DNA of 16,228 nt from an uncultured Clostridia bacterium. Lineage in GTDB: Bacteria > Bacillota > Clostridia > Oscillospirales > CAG-272. The notes under the pieces were generated by a model, which was given only the letters and a program-made list of their open reading frames with translations, ran no database searches and was not told where the DNA came from. The stretch is taken from positions 1-16,228 of the forward strand of contig CAJGDZ010000021.1 of NCBI GenBank assembly GCA_904502055.1. Direction: 5' to 3'. A program made the position numbers and the translations under genes. Shown in pieces: positions 1-8,000 of the stretch; the first letter of the stretch is position 1; each line of letters starts with the position of its first letter.

Positions 1-13
1 ACGTTATCGGATG

Positions 14-230
14 AAAGGCTCCCTCCGGGAGGGAGCTGGCGCCGAGTAGGCGACTGAGGGAGCCCGCGCAGCAGTAGAGTCTGCAAGCACAATGAAGTCG
101 CGCAGGCTCCTTCCACCGCAACAGGCGGTCCCTATCTCACTGCGGCTCGGTCACGCTCGGGCTCTGACTGCCATTTAGGCAGTCATTCACTCCCCTCGCG
201 CCGCTTCGCTACCCTCTCGGAGGGAGGCTT
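14..230. repeat. Composite palindromic intergenic repeat, two inverted copies
   Basis: Two arms of the same design face each other. The left arm (14-64) has an 8-bp hairpin stem at 18-25/29-36, then a small hairpin CGCC-gagta-GGCG at 40-52, then CTGAGGGAG. Read on the minus strand, the right arm (about 186-230) repeats that order: a CCCTC/GAGGG hairpin (212-224), a GC-rich mini-hairpin (about 198-209), then GGGGAGTGA. Between them sits a perfect 8-bp stem with a 5-base loop (165-185). No coding signal is seen in 1-275. This resembles the REP-like or MITE-like intergenic repeats common in Clostridia; that family assignment is inference. It could also help end the minus-strand gene at 276-746, which has no classical terminator. 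Confidence 0.6.
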
Positions 231-275
231 AGTTTGCACGCCACCTTCGTTCAAGCGTAGCCGGACCGTTAAACT

Positions 276-746
276 TCAATTTAGCGCACGAGCCAATGTG
301 TCGACAAGCGGATCGGGGTTGGTGCAAGCCGCCCAGAGAAGCGTTTTCCCCTTCACAAGTGCCCGGCTTCCGACATCCGCATCGTGGCGTGCCAAAAGCT
401 CACCGCGCGCAAGGCAGAGCGTCGCCAGCTCGCGTGCCGCGCCGGCGGAGTAGCAATCAAACACCGCCACCTCGCACACGTCGCCCCGCGCCGAAAGATA
501 AAAGGAGCAGGAGCGGACGCCGCCAAGCTCGGCCTCACATTCCCCCAGCATCCGCAAAAGCATTTGCCGCGCGGATGCTTGTTCATCGCCCGCTTCCAGC
601 GTATATACCACGCCCGAAGGAAGCGAATGGGCGGCAAGAAGCGTCCCGATCGCCTCGTTTGGCGACGTATGGACACGCGAGCACGACGAAAACAGAAAAA
701 CAGAAGCAAACAGCATCCAACAAAAAAACGCCTTAAACCCTCTCAT
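276..746 (-). CDS. Putative DUF4358-like lipoprotein
   Basis: This encodes 156 residues. The start at 746 is chosen because GGGGGTG lies a few bases upstream, whereas the upstream in-frame ATGs (776, 917) have no ribosome site and 917 lies inside the neighbouring gene. The N terminus is a short basic stretch (MRGFK), a hydrophobic segment (residues 6-19) and LFSSC at 18-22. This is close to a lipobox, but with Phe at -3, so membrane anchoring through Cys22 is likely though not certain. The C-terminal half (an acidic beta strand ending EVAVFD, a helix rich in Ala/Leu/Arg, then a strand VKGKTLLWAAC) resembles the DUF4358 family of small Firmicutes lipoproteins, whose function is unknown. The assignment is by motif feel, not by search. 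It is divergent from the array, with about 80 bp between its start and the next promoter. No clear promoter or terminator of its own was found. Confidence 0.65.
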   Translation of the reverse strand: MRGFKAFFCWMLFASVFLFSSCSRVHTSPNEAIGTLLAAHSLPSGVVYTLEAGDEQASARQMLLRMLGECEAELGGVRSCSFYLSARGDVCEVAVFDCYSAGAARELATLCLARGELLARHDADVGSRALVKGKTLLWAACTNPDPLVDTLARALN

Positions 747-825
747 AGACACCCCCAAAATACACTTCACCGCCATTTTATGTAAAGAAACGCTGAAATA
801 GCCCTCGCGTCCCCGAAAATGACTC

Positions 826-855
826 TTGACAGGCACCGACTTTTCATGATATAAT
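826..855 (+). promoter_or_regulatory. Sigma-A promoter of the first large hydrolase gene
   Basis: TTGACA at 826-831, an 18-bp spacer and TATAAT at 850-855, with an extended -10 TG at 847-848. Both hexamers are perfect. Transcription should begin near 862, giving a leader of about 30 bases before the ATG at 892. A 21-bp near-palindrome (843-863, nine of ten pairs) overlaps the -10 and start point and could be an operator, or could reflect AT-rich sequence only. Confidence 0.85.
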
Positions 856-891
856 ATTATGAATAATTTTTTCCAGCAGAAAGGAACGAAT

Positions 892-3800
892 ATGATGTTT
901 TCTTCCCGTTTTGGCAAAAGAACGCGCGTGCTTCTCGTTTGCCTGCTCTCCCTTTTTGTTCTGGCCTCTCTCAGCCTCGCGGTAGGAGCTGTTCAGAACG
1001 AGCAAACGCTGCTCACGCTTGACCCCAATACCATGGATAGCTTGACCGGCTCCACGGATGCATTCTCCTGGAAGGCCGGCGGTGGCTACGGCATTATCCA
1101 GGCAGATACCAACACTTACCGTGACAAGGTGATCCGTATTTCCAAGGGAAATTTTGCGATCACCGACACAAAAAAGACCCTGGCCGACCACAAGGTGGTC
1201 TCGGTCAGTGCCGACCTGTATTTCGATGCCCTGCCGAGCGGAATCTACAGTTCCACCGTCTCGTGCGATCCGAACACCGACCTGGAATTCCAATCTCAAT
1301 CGGTGGTCACCTGGTACGGAATGGTGGGCGAAGCGGGATACTTTGACGGAATCCGCATCGACTCCGAGGGAAACCTCTACTACGGCACCACTCTTGGCAC
1401 CGCCATCGGCTATAAGCTGGCGGAAAAGACCTGGTACAACCTTCAGATTATTCACTCGGCCCTCTCCAATAACTCGGAGATCTGGGTAAACGGCGAGCGC
1501 GTGGCGGTCGTCAATTGCCGCTTCCGCGATACCTCCGAGTACGTTCGTTTCTTTGACGGCAAGTTCTCGTATAACGCTTACGTAAAGAATATCAAGATCT
1601 CGGCCTCCGATACGCCGTACTACTGCGGCATCGTTAAGGAGAACACCTCCGACTTCCTGTCCTACCAGACCACAAAGCCCGCCGCCGACGGCAGCTTTAA
1701 GCTCCGTATAATCGCCGGCGTGGATTCCCTCAAATACAAGAGCTTCGGCTACAGAGTGCTTATTCTTACCAAGGATGCAAGCGGAAATACGGTCACCCGT
1801 GAGCTTGAGGGAATCGATAACGCCGCCTACTCCTCGTTCTTCGGCGGTAGCACCCGGTACGGAGTCAAGGATACCTTCGGTTATGAATACGCGTGCCTGG
1901 CCACGCTGGAAAACCTCAATAAGAATTCCAAATTCACCGAGATCATCATCTTCCCGTACACCGTTTCGAACACCGAAGCCAAGGTTTACGGTGCCCCCAT
2001 TTCTCTCGCATACACAGGTGCGACCGACCGCGACGGATATCCGCTGTTTTCCAAAAACAACACACATCACGCCGACGTGCTCCCCACGGATGATACCTCT
2101 ATTTATAACGGTACCGGCTACGCCGACACGGTCTACGGCGCTGAGACCTCGCTTATGGTCCGTAACACCGGTGGCGTCGAGGCCTTACTTTACCGCGCCG
2201 TTTACCTGAAGTTTACCATCCCCAAGGAAACGGTAGACCGCTTGGCTACGATGGCTAACATTTTCTTGCGCGTGAACGTCAAAAATTACGAAAAGGATAC
2301 ATCGCGTGACATTCGCCCGCTTGTGCTCTTTGCCGCCTCGACCGGTTGGGATGAGGATACGCTGACCTATGCCACACGCGCGAATGCCGTTCGCGGCGAG
2401 GAGATCGCACGCATCGACGGCGAAGAATGCTCCGGCTATATTTCCTACGACGTCCTGGACTACATCAAAAAGCAGACACCGAGCGCCGACGGCTCGATCA
2501 CCGTGGCCTTCTGTCTCACGCAGCCCGACGGGCACCCAAACACCCGTATGCTTTATATCTACGCCAAGGAAAGCGGCAATGCGCCCTACCTTCGCTTTGA
2601 GGAAACGCTTTACGGCCATAGTCTTTTGACTGTCAAGACCGCCAACGAGGGCTATGAGCCCCTCGCGTATGCCGAAAAGCTGGTAGACAATTGGTTTGAC
2701 GTGCTTTACCCCAAGCTGTATCTGGACGAGAACGGCAACCGAAATTACCACGACGAGCTGGGAGACTTTGACCCGAACGGCTACGCTGCCATCGAAGCGA
2801 CCGGCGACTATACCGACAAGATCATGTGGAAGAATGGTTTGCCCTGGTACAGCGCACCGACCGAAAACAAGATCAGCAACATTGTACTGCATAAAGACGC
2901 CTGGGATAATGAAAAATATCTTCCCCGCTTTGCCCGTACGCTCTCAACGCTGGGTACCAGCACCTCCAACGCGTACCTTTCCTCCGCGTATGCCAAGAAG
3001 CAAACCGAATACGATGCCTTCGGCGGCATTACCAATATGGGCTTTACGGGTAAGGTAACCAACTACTTCCATACCGAGAAGCACACCGACGGCCGAACCT
3101 ACATCATTGACCCACTGGGCAATCCCTATTTTGCCGCCAGCGTAAACACCGTTGTATACGGAACGGCGGACACCAAAAATCAGCAAAATTACATCCTTGA
3201 TGCTTACGAAACACCGGAAAACTTCTTTACCGAGATCTCCGCATCGCTTCGCGATCTTGGCGTAAACACCGCCTTTGTAAGCTCCTCCGACAGCCTCCTG
3301 GCTGTCAAGGAAAACGGCCTTGCCGTTACCGTGAGCGCGTACGGAATCGGTGATTACATGGCAAAGCTCGGCCGCTCGCAGGTCTCTGAGGGCGTCTTCC
3401 CGAACAACAATACCATCAACGTATTCGACCCGGATTTTGTCTCCCACATCAACAAGAAAAACAGCGAGCTCATCACCTCCAAGGGCTACGCTACGATGAA
3501 AAATCTGTTTGCCTACACCGCAGACAACGAGCTGCCCTCCGGACTCACCATCCTTGAGCGCTATATGACCATGGATCCCACCATTCCCGAGAACGTCTTC
3601 TCGTATCATACGGCGTGGGAATGGTTTGCGCGCAAGACAGGTAACCCCAATCCCACGATTTATGACCTGCAGAAGCTTTCGGCAGAGGACTACGCCGCCT
3701 ACAACAGTGAATTCCTTGGCTTTATCTACGCGACCTACTACAGGATCGTGGGCGATTCCATCCGCGCCGCTGACCCCAACCATATGTATATCGGCTCGCG

Positions 3801-4755
3801 TGTAAACGGCAACTGCCCGTATGACGAGGGCTATCTCCGTGCCGCCGGCGAATATCTGGACATCATCGCCATCAACCTTTACGGCGGTCTCAATCCCTCC
3901 AAGGATACCCTTTCGATGATCTACCGTTGCTCGGGCAAGCCCTTCATTGTAACCGAGTTCTTTGCCAAGGCTCTGGATACGCTGGACGGCAACGGCCTTC
4001 CTCTGGCCAACTCGACCGGTGCCGGCATCCTTGTGTTCACCCAGGAGGACCGCGCAAAGTACTATGAGCACTACGTTCTGAACCTGCTTGAAACCAAGTC
4101 CTGTGTGGGCTGGGTATGGTACCGCTTCCGCGATAACGACCAAAGCCTTTACACCGTGATCGGCAAGGACGGCACCGTATACCAAAACGTCAAGTTCCTC
4201 TCCACGACCTACGGCGAGGAGCCTCATCCCAACTCCCTTATGACTGAGGACGGAAGCGTTTACTGGCTTGACTTCTTCTATGACGGCGATCCCAAGAACT
4301 GGGCAAATGCCACCACCGCCGACGGACAAAAGATCTTTGAGAAGACCTACTCCGGCGAGGCCCTTGCCTCCAACCAGAACGTCAATAAGGGCTTCTATAA
4401 CAACAACTTCTCCTCGACCGTTACGGTTTACACCTATAACGCAGACGGTACGCTGAGAATCTTCCTCTATGAGGATGAGGAGACCACCACGATGGACCTC
4501 GAGGAGATGCTGACCTTTGGTTCGGTTTCCTATGAGGTGGCAGATCCCGAAAGCGCATACGTGGCGGACGGAACGGTACTGACGAGCAAGGACGGCACAA
4601 AGACCTTCACGCTCGGCAAAAAGACAAATGACGACGGAACCTACACCGTCACCAAGCTGACCACCTATAAGGGCCGCTATATTGCCCTTACCGATTCAAT
4701 CAAGACCGTAAACGATAACCTCGTGGGTCTGATCGGCTATCTCGATAACAACTGA
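892..4755 (+). CDS. Secreted multidomain agarase-like glycoside hydrolase, copy 1
   Basis: This is an extracellular enzyme of 1287 residues. Start 892 follows AAAGGAACG at 6-bp spacing; the in-frame ATG at 859 lies upstream of the predicted transcription start and is excluded. Domains in order: signal peptide 1-33 (cleavage after AVGA); concanavalin/LamG-like beta sandwich about 40-240 (GIRIDSEGNLYYG, then WVNGERVA); a module of unknown function about 242-380 (YQTT, then YKSFGYRVLILT), shared by all three paralogues; a DNRLRE/CBM96-like carbohydrate-binding domain about 396-572 (PTDDTSIY, RAVYLKF, WDEDTLTY); a helical linker about 584-680; and a TIM-barrel hydrolase from about 724 (FHTEK, then IDPLGNPYFA) to about 1120. 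The barrel resembles GH50-type agarases of clan GH-A. E880 in TADNELP is the likely acid/base and E1022 in IVTEFFAKA the likely nucleophile; the motif GWVWYRFRDND follows. A small beta-rich tail ends in a shared GLIGYLDNN-type motif. No LPXTG, SLH or dockerin is seen, so it is probably released. Compared with copies 2 and 3, the region after the barrel (about 1090-1220) is the most divergent, with an acidic insert. The substrate is unknown. Confidence 0.9.
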   Translation: MMFSSRFGKRTRVLLVCLLSLFVLASLSLAVGAVQNEQTLLTLDPNTMDSLTGSTDAFSWKAGGGYGIIQADTNTYRDKVIRISKGNFAITDTKKTLADHKVVSVSADLYFDALPSGIYSSTVSCDPNTDLEFQSQSVVTWYGMVGEAGYFDGIRIDSEGNLYYGTTLGTAIGYKLAEKTWYNLQIIHSALSNNSEIWVNGERVAVVNCRFRDTSEYVRFFDGKFSYNAYVKNIKISASDTPYYCGIVKENTSDFLSYQTTKPAADGSFKLRIIAGVDSLKYKSFGYRVLILTKDASGNTVTRELEGIDNAAYSSFFGGSTRYGVKDTFGYEYACLATLENLNKNSKFTEIIIFPYTVSNTEAKVYGAPISLAYTGATDRDGYPLFSKNNTHHADVLPTDDTSIYNGTGYADTVYGAETSLMVRNTGGVEALLYRAVYLKFTIPKETVDRLATMANIFLRVNVKNYEKDTSRDIRPLVLFAASTGWDEDTLTYATRANAVRGEEIARIDGEECSGYISYDVLDYIKKQTPSADGSITVAFCLTQPDGHPNTRMLYIYAKESGNAPYLRFEETLYGHSLLTVKTANEGYEPLAYAEKLVDNWFDVLYPKLYLDENGNRNYHDELGDFDPNGYAAIEATGDYTDKIMWKNGLPWYSAPTENKISNIVLHKDAWDNEKYLPRFARTLSTLGTSTSNAYLSSAYAKKQTEYDAFGGITNMGFTGKVTNYFHTEKHTDGRTYIIDPLGNPYFAASVNTVVYGTADTKNQQNYILDAYETPENFFTEISASLRDLGVNTAFVSSSDSLLAVKENGLAVTVSAYGIGDYMAKLGRSQVSEGVFPNNNTINVFDPDFVSHINKKNSELITSKGYATMKNLFAYTADNELPSGLTILERYMTMDPTIPENVFSYHTAWEWFARKTGNPNPTIYDLQKLSAEDYAAYNSEFLGFIYATYYRIVGDSIRAADPNHMYIGSRVNGNCPYDEGYLRAAGEYLDIIAINLYGGLNPSKDTLSMIYRCSGKPFIVTEFFAKALDTLDGNGLPLANSTGAGILVFTQEDRAKYYEHYVLNLLETKSCVGWVWYRFRDNDQSLYTVIGKDGTVYQNVKFLSTTYGEEPHPNSLMTEDGSVYWLDFFYDGDPKNWANATTADGQKIFEKTYSGEALASNQNVNKGFYNNNFSSTVTVYTYNADGTLRIFLYEDEETTTMDLEEMLTFGSVSYEVADPESAYVADGTVLTSKDGTKTFTLGKKTNDDGTYTVTKLTTYKGRYIALTDSIKTVNDNLVGLIGYLDNN

Positions 4756-4761
4756 TCTCTG

Positions 4762-4791
4762 CCCCCGATCCTTGACGGATCGGGGGTTTTT
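4762..4791 (+). terminator. Intrinsic terminator of copy 1
   Basis: A perfect 10-bp GC-rich stem (4762-4771 with 4777-4786) with loop TTGAC is followed by five T residues (4787-4791). It begins 7 bp after the stop codon, so copy 1 forms a single-gene transcript. Confidence 0.93.
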
Positions 4792-4938
4792 ATACATGGC
4801 TTCACTGAAACAAATCCCACCAAAAAGCCAAAATACCCTTTACTCCAAGAAAAAAATGTTGTTCCGGATAAGAAGAAAAATCCGTCCGATTTCTTTTGCG
4901 CATCTTACAAAAACACATATTTTATTTGCAAAAATCCA

Positions 4939-4966
4939 TGGACGAAGTCGGCTTTTCATGTATAAT
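4939..4966 (+). promoter_or_regulatory. Probable promoter of the second large hydrolase gene
   Basis: TATAAT at 4961-4966 is preceded by CTTTTCATG, the same nine bases that precede the -10 region of copy 1. The -35 is weak (TGGACG at 4939-4944, spacer 16), unlike copies 1 and 3. The start point would be near 4973, giving a leader of about 48 bases. The weaker -35 suggests lower basal output or dependence on an activator; that is inference. Confidence 0.65.
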
Positions 4967-4993
4967 AAAATTAAGATATTTTTATTTCTCCAA

Positions 4994-5007
4994 GCCCGGT
5001 TTCGGGC
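4994..5007 (+). other. Small hairpin just upstream of the ribosome site of copy 2
   Basis: GCCCG (4994-4998) pairs with CGGGC (5003-5007) across a GTTT loop, ending two bases before the GAAAGGAAC ribosome-binding region. A similar but weaker GCCC/GGGC pair (10082-10085 with 10092-10095) precedes the ribosome site of copy 3. Copy 1 has none. It may shape mRNA stability or initiation; function is inferred only from position. Confidence 0.4.
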
Positions 5008-5020
5008 GGAAAGGAACGGT

Positions 5021-8000
5021 ATGTCTTATCAAACACTTTTCATAAAAAGACGCGGCGCATCCTTTGCGCTGATCCTTGTTCTCCTTGTGCTGGCCTGCAG
5101 CCTTGCCGTGTCGGCCGCTACGGCGTCGGGCACCTGCGGCGGTGAACCGGGGGCCCTGACCAACGTCGGCCTGCACGACTTCTCGACAGTGGGTGACGCC
5201 GGCACCAACATTTACATCAGCGGTGCGTCCTCCGGCATGGCCGACGGAAAATGGAGAGCCTCTGCCAACTCCAACACCCCTATGATGTCCAAGAAGAACC
5301 ACGCCACGCTGGTTTCCCTGCTTTCGGGCACGTACGGCGGCAAGACCGTGGATTACGTGGAATTTTCGTTTGACCTTTCCTACACGGGCACACTGACCAC
5401 TGCGGGCGATACATTTGTCAGCTGGCGCTCACAGTCTGCGGATGACGATGCCTATACGCAGGAAATCGCGCTCAATCTCGCGAAAGCAAGCGATAACCGC
5501 CTTACCGTACAGTGCGGCGAATCCAATACGTATTCGCTGGACCGTAACACGGTCTACAAGGTGGTCTTTGGCTTTACACCGGCGGAAAACATCATTCGCA
5601 TTACGCTTTCGGGCGGAAGCCTTGGAAGTGTTGTGCTGGATGAATACGTCTCCACCAAACCCCTGGCGGATTTTTACGCCAACTACTTCCGAAGCAGCGC
5701 CATCACCTGCACCGACGCCTCGATCTTCGCGCTTTACGTTGACAACGTGTCGATCAGCCACGCCTCGGTCGGTGACAACCTCACCTGGACGCTGGACAAC
5801 GGCACCCTTGCCATTGACGGCGAGGGACGTATGATGAACTACACCGCCGAGTCCCCCGCTCCCTGGAAGGAGTATGCTTCCTCCATCACAAACGTGACCT
5901 TCGGCGAGGGCGTTACCACCATCGGTAACTTTGCCTTTGATTCCTGCGCGCTCACCTCCTTTACCGTTCCCGAAACCATAAAATCGGTCGGCCTTGACGC
6001 GTTTGTCGGCTGCACGGCTCTGACCGATATCACCTTTACCTCCAAGACCACCGAGATCTATTACGATGCGGACACCATCCCGACCGGCACCACCATCCAC
6101 GGCTACGCTGGCTCGATCGCGCAGGCATATGCCCTGGCCTACGGAAAATCCTTCGTAAAGATCCCCACCAAGGGTATGACCGCGCTGGTCACGATGGACA
6201 CCTCCGAGCTTTCCGGCTCGGCCAACAGCACGGTCACGCATCCCATCGACGCCAACTTCTCCTGGGTGCTTGGCGGAAGCGCCGCCTTCCGTGAAAAGAC
6301 CGTGGGCGGCTACACGGGCAAGGTGTTGTATATGGCCCCCGGTGCGCTTACGATCAACGATATAAACGGACTTCTTGCCGATTACGAGGCGGTATCCGTC
6401 AGCTTTGACATTTGCTTTGAGAGCTTCCCCGATGCCTCCTCGACGGCCAATCCCACGCATAGAAGCTTTAAGCCTCAGTCCGTTCTGTGCTGGCTGGGCA
6501 GCTCGTACGACGGCCTTCGCATCGACTCCGAGGGTAACCTCTACAGCAACACCACCGCCTCCTCAAAGCTTGATGTCAAGCTGAACATAAATCAATGGCA
6601 CTCCGTCAAGCTGGTCTACTCGCTCTCCATTGAAAAGCTGGAGCTTTGGCTGGACGGCGAGCGCGTTTCGATCGCTCCCTGCTACCCCAGAAGCACCTCG
6701 ACCTCCGTCCGTCTGTTCGATGCCTCGACCAGCTACGTTACAAATCTCAAGAACATTGAGATCGCCGCCACCGAGGAATTTTACTACTGCGGCCTGGAAA
6801 AGGAGGCCTCCTCAGACTTTATTTCCTACCAGACCACCATTCCGACAGACGGAAAGTTTACTCTGCGCGTGCTGGCAGGCATCAACAGCACCGGTTACAA
6901 GTCCTTTGGCTACCGTGTTCTTGTCCTCACCGAGGACGGCAGGATCACCGAACTTACCGGATTGGACAATAAGGTCTACTCCTCCGTTTGTGCCGGTGAG
7001 ACCGAGTACTCGATCAAGGAGCACTTCGGCTACGAATACACCTGCCTTGCCACCATTCGGAATCTCGATGCAACCTCCGACTTTACCGAGCTTGTCATCT
7101 TCCCCTATACGGTCTCCCTTGACGGCAAGAAGGTCTACGGCACACCGACCTCGCTCACCTATACGGGTCAAACCGACGACGAGGGCTTTCCTCTCCTTTC
7201 CGAATCGGGCTCAACGGTTGACCTGGCTCCCACCGATGACACCTACATCTCCGAAGCAGCGAAATCCACAGCCCACGGTGACGCCACCTCCTTCATCATT
7301 CGAAATTCGGGCAGCTACAGCTCAGACTGGTACCGTGCGGCGTATTTCAAGTTCCACATCCCCGCCAACGTGGTTGCCGAGCTTGACAGAATGACCGAGA
7401 TCACGCTTAAGGTCTACGTCAACAACATTCTCAACCAGTCCGGCCGCCAAAAATACGATATGAACGTATACAAGGTGACCAAGAGCTGGGACGAGGGATC
7501 GGCCACCTACAACACCTTCTACAAGTTCAATATCGGTGAACTGCTGAGCGGCTACAAGAGCTCGCGCGGCGATGTGATCGACACTGTCAAGGCCGCCGAT
7601 TACTTTGCCGGCTCGTACCTAAGCTTCAACGTGCTGGACTACGTAAGAGCGCAAACGCCGAACGCTGACGGCTCGATCGATGTGTCCTTCTGCGTCACGC
7701 AGCCCGACGGACACAGCGACGTTACCGAGGTCTACCTTGCCTCCAAGGAGAGCGGCGAGCACGCACCCATTCTTCATTTTGAAAAATCGCTTTATAAGCA
7801 CAGCATCTCCAATACCAAGACCGCCAACAGCGGCTACGAGCCCCTGAGCTACGCCGAAAAGCTGGTCGACGAATGGTTTGATACGCTTCGTGATAAGGTA
7901 TACCCGAAGGACGAAAACGGGAATCTCATCTACCACGGCGCGGCCGATTCCTTTAGCCCCGAGGGCTACGGCGCGACCGCTGCCACCGGCGACTTCAAGG

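Noticed and set aside
296..785. Plus-strand frames at 296-736 and 384-785
   Set aside because: They are antisense to the lipoprotein gene and have Arg/Pro/Lys-rich low-information sequence.
859..891. Extension of copy 1 to the ATG at 859
   Set aside because: It lies just upstream of the predicted transcription start (about 862), has no ribosome site, and the start at 892 gives a normal signal peptide after AAAGGAACG.
2944..4329. Long minus-strand open frames opposite the hydrolases (e.g. 844-2070, 2944-4329, 7619-9895, 10937-12385, 12929-13942)
   Set aside because: They are valine- and glycine-rich mirror frames produced by the codon bias of the plus-strand genes, with no family motif or ribosome site.
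4772..5020. Extension of copy 2 upstream to 4772
   Set aside because: This stretch overlaps the terminator of copy 1 and the promoter of copy 2, and would put 83 residues before the signal peptide.
5093..5100. Copy 2 as a lipoprotein through LACS in its signal peptide
   Set aside because: Leu at -2 is a poor lipobox, the Cys lies inside the hydrophobic core, and AVSA further on is a good type I cleavage site, as in the paralogues.
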